A stretch of DNA of 64,000 nucleotides from Pectinophora gossypiella (taxonomy: Eukaryota; Arthropoda; Insecta; Lepidoptera; Gelechiidae). Shown in pieces: positions 53,601 to 62,600 of the stretch. The DNA is taken from positions 1,426,001 to 1,490,000 of the forward strand of contig NC_065427.1 of the NCBI RefSeq assembly GCF_024362695.1, in the 5' to 3' direction. Below the pieces are notes generated by a model, which was not told the origin of the DNA, did not search any database, and was given only the letters and a program-made list of their open reading frames with translations. The position numbers and the translations under genes are program-made. Each line of letters starts with the position of its first letter. Positions within the stretch are counted from its first letter, which is position 1.

Positions 53601-56600
53601 TGGACCTTTCTACACTCGGGCGTTTTTGTATAGTTGGACATTTTTCTGATTGAATGTTTCTGAACTATAGTAGAACAATTATTCAACTCATGGACATTTT
53701 TCGTTTTGGACATTAGTCGTGTGAATGCATTTTATCACGTTTTTCTGTCGTCACAGTGTGCTTTTTCATACAAACTCCATAGTAATTTTGTGTTTTGACG
53801 TTTATTAAAAGGATCTGATTGGACTAGTTGGAAAATAGCCTATTTTAACCTAAACTAGGACTGTCCCTCACTTACATAAATGCAAGAAAATGTTGAAAGT
53901 ATTCACGTGGTTGAAAATATATGTTCACATTTGTGTCGCCCCTTTTATTTTTCAACAGACTGGAATAAGGGACAAGGAGGCAAAGTCATCATCATCATCT
54001 CCCTAGCATTATCCCTTGTTTTAAAGATTAACTTTGTATGCAGTAGTGTTCATTTTATTTTCTAAATGGTATAAACACAAAGTTAAATTGGTATGCACTT
54101 TCTAGAAAGATTTTCCATCTATCACGTTGGTATGACAGAAAGTTCGGTGAAGTGTGAATACTTAGTTCAGAACCAGAATCATTTATTCAACATAACTCAG
54201 TATGTCTAGTATGCATAAATAATTCATCTCATCTCATCATCCTAGCATTATCCCGTTTCAGGGTCAGCTTACTTAACCTGAAGATTTGTCAGATCCGGTT
54301 TTTACAGAAGCGACTGCCTGTCTGACCTTCCAACCCGCGAAGCGAAAACCAGCCCAATACAGGGAGGCAAAGTACTTGACTAAATTATTATTCAATGAAA
54401 ACCATGTGAAGAGACACTATTGCCCAATACTAACACTACACAAACAACACTACTCCTTGCACTATTGGCCTATTGTGCTTATGTTTTTATTCGTATGTTT
54501 ATGTCCTTTGTATATGTCGTTGTGCAATAAAGTGTTATTGATTGATTGATTGAGACACTGCAACTGTCCCCCTCGCGGTGATCGGACGATTCCTGCGTAT
54601 CTGCAGTCGTGTTTTCTCCTCTCCGCTTTAATGGAAACTTCCCTAGGGGCAAACATGTGTATACTAACCGTTGGTAGTGTGTGGTGGTGTGCAGGGGACT
54701 GTCTGCGGCGGGGGACGCGGACGGTGACGAGGGGCAATCGCCGCTGCCGCCTGACACCATCTGAATACGAAAATATCAGTCAGAACCAGTTACAAAAGTT
54801 ATATAACCTCGTAAGCCCTGGGGTCCTCTGAGAAGGACCAAATAATTGTAGTCATAAAGGCCGAAGGTTTTGAAATAGTTTGTTCTAATAATCAACGAAG
54901 GTACTTTTAAAAGTACCAAAACTTTGCCTGTCAATTTAATTCAAACCTTTGCGCCGATTGAGAAAAAAAGTATTTTGTCTATGAACTAGTTCATTCAATT
55001 TCGTGAATAGGTGGCTTTAATAAAAAGAAATATGTATCACTTGTCGTAATTTGTCATTTTATTGGTAAAGATGGCGCGCACACGGCGACGAGGTAAAAAA
55101 AAATCAAGTTAATAATCTAAATTCGTAGTTTTTCATACACATTATTTTCAGAAATCGCAGGTAAGATAATAATCAACAACATGACATAGTTATTTTATCA
55201 ATTTCGTATCGATATCGTTAGCAATATGAAAGCAAACTTTTTTAGTCCTTTGCAAGGGACTTTAGGTGTCATGTCCGGATATTTTCAAAAAGTTTTTTAA
55301 ATTGTTATATGTGATTAAATCATACCGATATAGACTGACTTGCTTACGTGATCTTATGATTAAAAAAAACTACCGTCTTCATTTTATTTCCTTTTTCCTT
55401 CTAATGATGATCTAAACTGACACCATGAATTTTTTTTTTCCTAATAATATAAACCTAATGTACTTCCAAATGGACTAATCACAAACTACATCATAAAAAC
55501 TAAAACTCGTTACTTATTTTATATTTAAATATGTAAGTATATACACATATTTATGACGTACAAATAGGTATGTATGTTAATGAAAAAATACATAACCCTT
55601 TATAATAATAATATTTTTCAAATTTTACTAAAAGTAGTGACTTAAACCGGGAGTCCTTCTGGAAGAACTAAAAAAAAAACGTAATTTTTTCAAAAATGTC
55701 TTCTATTCATCCTTACATAGGTCTCCACTTAATTTGAACCCGATCGGATAACTCTAACACTTTAAAATTTGTACTTGAAGTGCTCGGCCTTACGACTACA
55801 AAAATTTGGTCCTTTTCAAGGTACCACCGTCGTTTATTACTTCGGAATCGTAATTATGCTTCGGCGTTACGAGGATAATTCAAATTCAAAATTCAAATTC
55901 AAATTCAAATTCAAAATTCAAATTCAAAATTCAAATTCAAAATTCAAATTCAAAATTCAAATTCAAATTCAAAATTCAAATTCAAAATTCAAATTCAAAA
56001 TTCAAATTCAAATTCAAATTCAAAATTCAAATTCAAAATTCAAATTCAAAATTCAAATTCAAAATTCAAATTCAAAATTCAAATTCAAAATTCAAATTCA
56101 AAATTCAAATTCAAAATTCAAATTCAAAATTCAAATTCAAATTCAAATTCAAATTCAAAATTCAAATTCAAAATTCAAATTCAAATTCAAATTCAAATTC
56201 AAAATTCAAAATTCAAAATTCAAAATTCAAATTCAAAATTCAAATTCAAAATTCAAATTCAAAATCAAATTCAAAATTCAAATTCAAAATTCAAATTCAA
56301 AATTCAAATTCAAAATTCAAATTCAAAATTCAAATTCAAAATTCAAATTCAAAATAAATTCAAAATCAAAATTCAAATTCAAAATTCAAATTCAAAATTC
56401 AAATTCAAAATTCAAATTCAAAATTCAAATTCAAATTCAATTCAAAATTCAAATTCAAAATCAAATTCAAAATTCAAATTCAAAATTCAAATTCAAAATT
56501 CAAATTCAAAATTCAAATTCAAATTCAAATTCAAATTCAAATTCAAAATTCAAATTCAAAATTCAAATTCAAAATTCCAATTCAAAATTCAAATTCAAAA

Positions 56601-59600
56601 TTCAAATTCAAATTCAAAATTCAAATTCAAATTCAAAATTCAAATTCAAAATTCAAATTCAAAATTCAAAATTCAAATTCAAAATTCAAATTCAAAATTC
56701 AAAATTCAAAATTCAAATTCAAAATTCAAAATTCAAAATTCAAATTCAAAATTCAAAATTCAAATTCAAATTCAAAATTCAAAATTCAAAATTCAAAATT
56801 CAAAATTCAAAATTCAAAATTCAAAATTCAAAATTCAAAATTCAAAATTCAAAATTCAAATTCAAAATTCAAAATTCAAAATTCAAAATTCAAAATTCAA
56901 AATTCAAAATTCAAAATTCAAAATTCAAAATTCAAAATTCAAAATTCAAAATTCAAAATTCAAATTCAATTCAAAATTCAAATTCAAAATTCAAATTCAA
57001 AATTCAAATTCAAATTCAAATTCAAAATTCAAATTCAAAATTCAAATTCAAAATTCAAATTCAAAATTCAAATTCAAATTCAAATTCAAATTCAAATTCA
57101 AAATTCAAAATCAAAATTCAAATTCAAATAATTTATTGTGACACAAAGGCACAGTGGGTAGATGTTTCTGCCGGTAGGCGTACAATTAAATTTGGTGACA
57201 CGAGAAGCCCTCCTTCTCCGAGTGGGTTGTGAGGTGGATTACCAACTTCATCAACCTTGGTGTCGTCAGGGTTATTATTGAGCCGCCAAAGGCCTTGACA
57301 TGGCTCATGTAACGACTATTTACATACATCAGTAAGTGGTAACCGGGACCAACGGCTTAACGTGCCTTCCGAAGCACGGATCATCTTACTATCGGACATT
57401 CAGGTGATGAGCCTGTAACGTCCTAACCAAACTAGGGATCACAAAGTGATTTTTGTGTTATGTCCCCACCGGAATCGAACCCGGGACCTCCGGATCGCAA
57501 GTCCAACGCTCAACCACTGGACCACGTAGGCCGCTATCAACGTTGGTGTCTGGGTTATTAGTAAGCCGCCAAAAGCACTTACATCAACCGGGACCAACGG
57601 TTTAACGCGCCTTTCGAAACACGGATCATCTTACTTTCGGACAATCAGGTGGTCAGCCTGTAATGTCCGACACGACCGAACTTGTCAGGTATCGACGAAC
57701 TGGGTTCGTGGTGCGATCCGTGCCGATTCGATCGTGTCTTACCATAATAAAAGTCGGAAAACTATTGTTACTCTTAAAAATACCTGGTGCATCTCCTGCG
57801 AGGCTCTCTTGGTGGATATCCTCCGGAACAGCGAGCAGCGGCGGCGCGGGCGCGGCCGCGGCGGCGCCGACGCACGCCGCCCGCCACCGATACGGCGCCG
57901 CCCGCCCGCCTGCAGGGCGGACACCACGGAATTATAGTTACTACGATCCTGACGCATCATCAAAGACTCCACGCATGCTAGCCGGTTCAAAACTCTTGAC
58001 CTGGCCCTTTTACGAAACATCCGCGATCTGATCACGGTATGTACGCCTAGGCCTTCCTCTTCCAACCCTACCACTTCCACCCGTATCATAAATCTTTTTC
58101 GTTTTAATTTAATACTCTATGTATGTCCCCACCGGTATTCGAACCCGGGAGCTCCGGATCGTGAGCCCAACGCTCAACCACTGGACCACGGAGGTCGTTA
58201 GAGATTCAATGCTACTACTAAATGAGAAATGTCAAACGAAGGACACTATTTTTTAGCAAAATTCATTAGTAGTTTTGTTATTATAAGTAAGTTTTATTTA
58301 TTCATTTTGCATATATATTTTTGATAGGAATATATATCTATAATATCAAGTATAAGTAATGCATTATAATCTATGTAAGTATCATAGTATGTTTTCTTTA
58401 TTATATATAAGTAGGTACGTAATTGAGTTTGGTGTGTCCGTGGCTCACGTTCGATAGGTCTCCCATAATACCAGCGCCGCGGCCCGTGCTAAGCACGTGT
58501 CACGGCATTATGCTGAGGGAGATCCTTTTTTTATTTTGGGCGCCTCCATTGTGTATTTAATGTCTGTATTATTTGTCTTTTTGTCTTTGTTTTTTTTTTC
58601 TATTTTTTTTTTATTTCTGTAATGTAAGTTTGTAAATGTGGCGTCCAATATGGAAATAAATATTTTCTTTCTTTCTTTCTTTCTTTCAAAAAACAACCAT
58701 ACCTGAATAGTAGTCTGGTCTAGCGGAGTGGCTCGTAACGTTGCGTGCGGGGCAGCCAGTAACAACCGTAGGACCTAAAACCAAAAATGTTTTTAATAGC
58801 AGTCTCATATATAGTCACTGTGCTCACAGGACCACAGTAAACCAGAGGGTTCGCCAGTTCGAACTCCGGTACCGGACTTGCACCAATGAGTTATTAATTT
58901 ATCTTAAATGCAGTTTTCACCAACACAGTTGGCTCCACCTATCACGTTGGTCTAACAAAAAGTTCGGTGAGATGTCCTTACTTCTTTCATCTTGCGATCA
59001 ATACCTCTGACTACCCCCATTGGTATATAGTCGTGAGCTTATGATGCTATGTATCTTTTACTCATTACTTCTCTTCAGCAATAATATTAATCCTGACACC
59101 AGATAGAAGACTGAATAAATACATAACATAAATTGCCTATTGAGTACAGGCGTCCCCTCCATCAGCCATAGGTATGCAGCATACTCCACCACGCTGCTTC
59201 ACTGTCACATACATAAACAAACGCCTATTTACCACTGGGTTAAGCAGAGACTATGGAATTTCATTTGCGATTCGATCCTGACACACTTTTCGTGCTTCTC
59301 TTCACTCATCTTTGATGGTGGAATAAATAAATAGATCAAATATAGTACCTGTGTGTGCAGCAGCCCCTGCACGGACTCGCCGTTGAGCTGCGTGATGAGG
59401 TCCCCGGCGCGCAGCCCCGCCGCCCACGCCGCGCCCTGCTCGCTCACCGCCTGCGGGACAACATCACAATACATACTACTTATCAAAAAAAAGTAATAGT
59501 TTCCAACCGCCCCGTTAAAAAAGTTGTATATCAAATTCAAATTCAAAAATATCTTTATTCAGTAGGTAACATAGTTACACTTTGAATCGTCAATTTTTAC

Positions 59601-62600
59601 ATAACGAACGTCTCATCCACCTAAAACTACTGCAGCTTCTCACAACCTGTTTAGCCGGGGAAAAGAAGCTGGACGAAAAACCTCGGGACAGGGCCCTAGA
59701 CGTTCTTTAAAAAAAAAAAGTATACTTAGAATATTTTTATACAATTGAGTAATTTAGCAATCACGGCTCGACAATCAGTTCGGCACGGTAATGTTTCTTG
59801 TGTATGTTTTAAAATGTTTCGTGTATGTGTGTAGAAAGAGGAAGGTTATGTGTTTGACAGTGCATACACACATACGTTGTTGCCATCTAACTTCTAAACC
59901 ACCAGTCACAATATAACAAATGAGGTGTCACTAGAAGCGTCTTGGCTAGTTCCACAGGAAAGGCAAGCCATTACGTGTGGAGCCAAGTCGGTTGCAGGAA
60001 TCTACCGCATATTTCAGGTTGAACCCTACTCGCGCCTAACGGAGATCCCAACTCCGAAGGAGCCAAGCCAAGGAGGTCGAGAGGGTGACGTAGGTCTTAG
60101 GCGACCCTGCGCTTCCTTAAGTGCGTCCTAGGCGACTCATTGTCTGTGTATGTATGTATGTATGTAGAATCGTCTTGATTTTCCGGTGGTTATAGGCTTT
60201 GTGACGTCACGATAAACTCAATGTGGCGCCCTCTAGAGGACATAAACTGAGGACGAAAATGTCATACTTTTAGGTTTAGTTTCTAAACTTTTATTTTTCG
60301 TATTTAAATACTTACCGAGACCAAGTGATGCATGGTGTAGTAGTCAGTGTCGCCGTAGTAGACACGGACAGTGTGTATCGTGAAGCCGAAGCCGCGCGGC
60401 CCGCGGCGCACCACGATCGGGGGCTTCGATGACTGGATCAACCTGAAAACGACAAAATGAACTAAGTACATCTGCAACTACACGCATGATGACGTCATCA
60501 CAAAAATGCTTTTCAAAAAACTTGAAGGATAAAAACATTTTGATATCATTAAAAATGTAGGTATAATTACACCTACGTTGGCATTGATACCTGCAGACAC
60601 CTAATTATATTTTAAATTATATCTGTCATTTTCTTATCCGCCGGAAACAAAAAGGACGGATTGATACTCGACTGTGTGTATTAAAATGAATGAATGAATA
60701 ACCCGGGCGAATCAAATAGTCATATCGCTGATATGAAACCCGTTTTCCGTTGTCACGACATAACATAAAAACGGCTTGACCGATTTGGCTGTTTTTTTTT
60801 TGTAGTTTACTAATAATCTGCACAAGGTTCTTACGGAAAAAATTATTAAGAAAATCCCTCAGAAAGATTGAAAAATATACATTTAATTATGCATATTTTA
60901 AAAAACGCGAATGAATGTATGTTATGTACATTATACATTAAATTGAAATATCTAAATAAAAGGGCGGCAAAATTGTCTTCCGCCCCGGGCGGCCGACGTC
61001 CACGCTACGCCGCTGGTCTGAGTAAAAACGAAGTTGTTTGTATGAAGTGTCCGGGGTGTGGCGATACTCACGAGTGATTAGCGAGCGCGAAGGGCGAGGG
61101 CGGGTCGCGACACGGCGACGAGTCGCGCGACGAGTTGGTGGACGACGTGTTGCCGGCGCAGGGCGACGCCGCGCCGCCGCTCACGTCATCCGCTGAGATA
61201 AACGATACTATAAGCAATACATACGTACATCTAACTACCTATAATCTACTTTTTAAGAACTTGACGGGCCGAGCCCTGTGCCGAGGCTTTTCTTGCAGCG
61301 TATTTTCTTAGCTATACAGTTTTAGGTGGATAATCTTGCCATTTAAGAATGCTGTCGAAACGTCAAACTGTTCTTTGGCGCTGACGCTGAGCAAGGCTCT
61401 TATAGTAGCCATTCGGGCAACTGGGCTGAATGTTTGATCATAATCAACACCTTTCCGTTGTTTGAATCCCTTGACTACAAGCCGGGCTTTGTACTGGCAA
61501 AGCTGAATGGCAGAAAGCCATGGCAGATAAGACGTTCGTTGTGTAAAAAATGCTGATTCAAATTGTAACTAAGTAATTTTTGAATTTGAATTACCATAGA
61601 TTAACTAATCTATCTCTCTAGCGCTATCGCGTGTTCGCGGGGTCCGCTTACCCAACCTTGAGACAGGTCTGGTTTCTTATAGAAGCGACTGCCATAGAGT
61701 ATAACTAATATACTACAAAAAAACAGAGGGTTACTCGCCTAACTAGAACTAGATGCTAAAACATTGGCGAGCATCCGAGCTTAATGTCAAAGTTTTCATA
61801 ATGATACGACACGCTGTAACTCTCTGGGTTTCCTGATTATTCATTTATCTTAAGCGTAGTTTTCACTAACCCAGTTGGCATGACCATTGTAGATGGCGAT
61901 ACGGCTCAACTCACGTTGGTCTAACAGAAGACTCAGTGAGGTGTGGGTAGTACATCTCGCGATAGATGTTCCTCTCGACATGTGAGTTTGTTATGTTATG
62001 TATGAAAACACTGCATTTCAGATATCTAAGCCCACCTACCTGGATGTATAACCAATGATAGTCCAGAAGTACTGGCGGACCTCCTCATCGACTTGGGAGC
62101 CACTAGCGCTATAGGCTTCGACTTCTCCGGCTTGTCGGTCTTATCGAAACTTCTCTCCTCCCTCCTGGTCATGTCGGACCTACAATCAAAAACGTAACTC
62201 GTAAATACTTATAATTAATATTACTCTCAGAAGCTTAGAGTCCATTTGGGAAGAATCGAAGCGGACGCAGCGGTGGTATTTACGAGTAGGGTAGTAGACT
62301 GGTTTTTTCTTCTCATTAATCTACTCAGTGGTGGCCTTAGCAAAATATTTAGGTGGTGCGAGGCCTCAAAGGGGCGCCCCTCAGCCTTACAAAATACAAT
62401 ACCCATTTACTCCCCTCCAGACCTGAGTGGCGTCACTGTGTCAAAACAGGGGTGGCCAAATTTGAGCAAAATCGTCTGAAAGAGCTCGACGAAAAACGCC
62501 AAACACGCGAGGATCGTCCCAAACCCTTTCAACTCGGATGGACAGCTATTCTGCCTCCAATGTGACCGGGTTTTCAGAACAAGTTTGGCTTTGCCAGTCA

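Noticed and set aside
55769..57232. 487-residue reading frame rich in KFKIQIQNSNS
   Set aside because: It is the translation of the TTCAAA/TTCAAAA array and its flanks. It has no domain and no codon signal.
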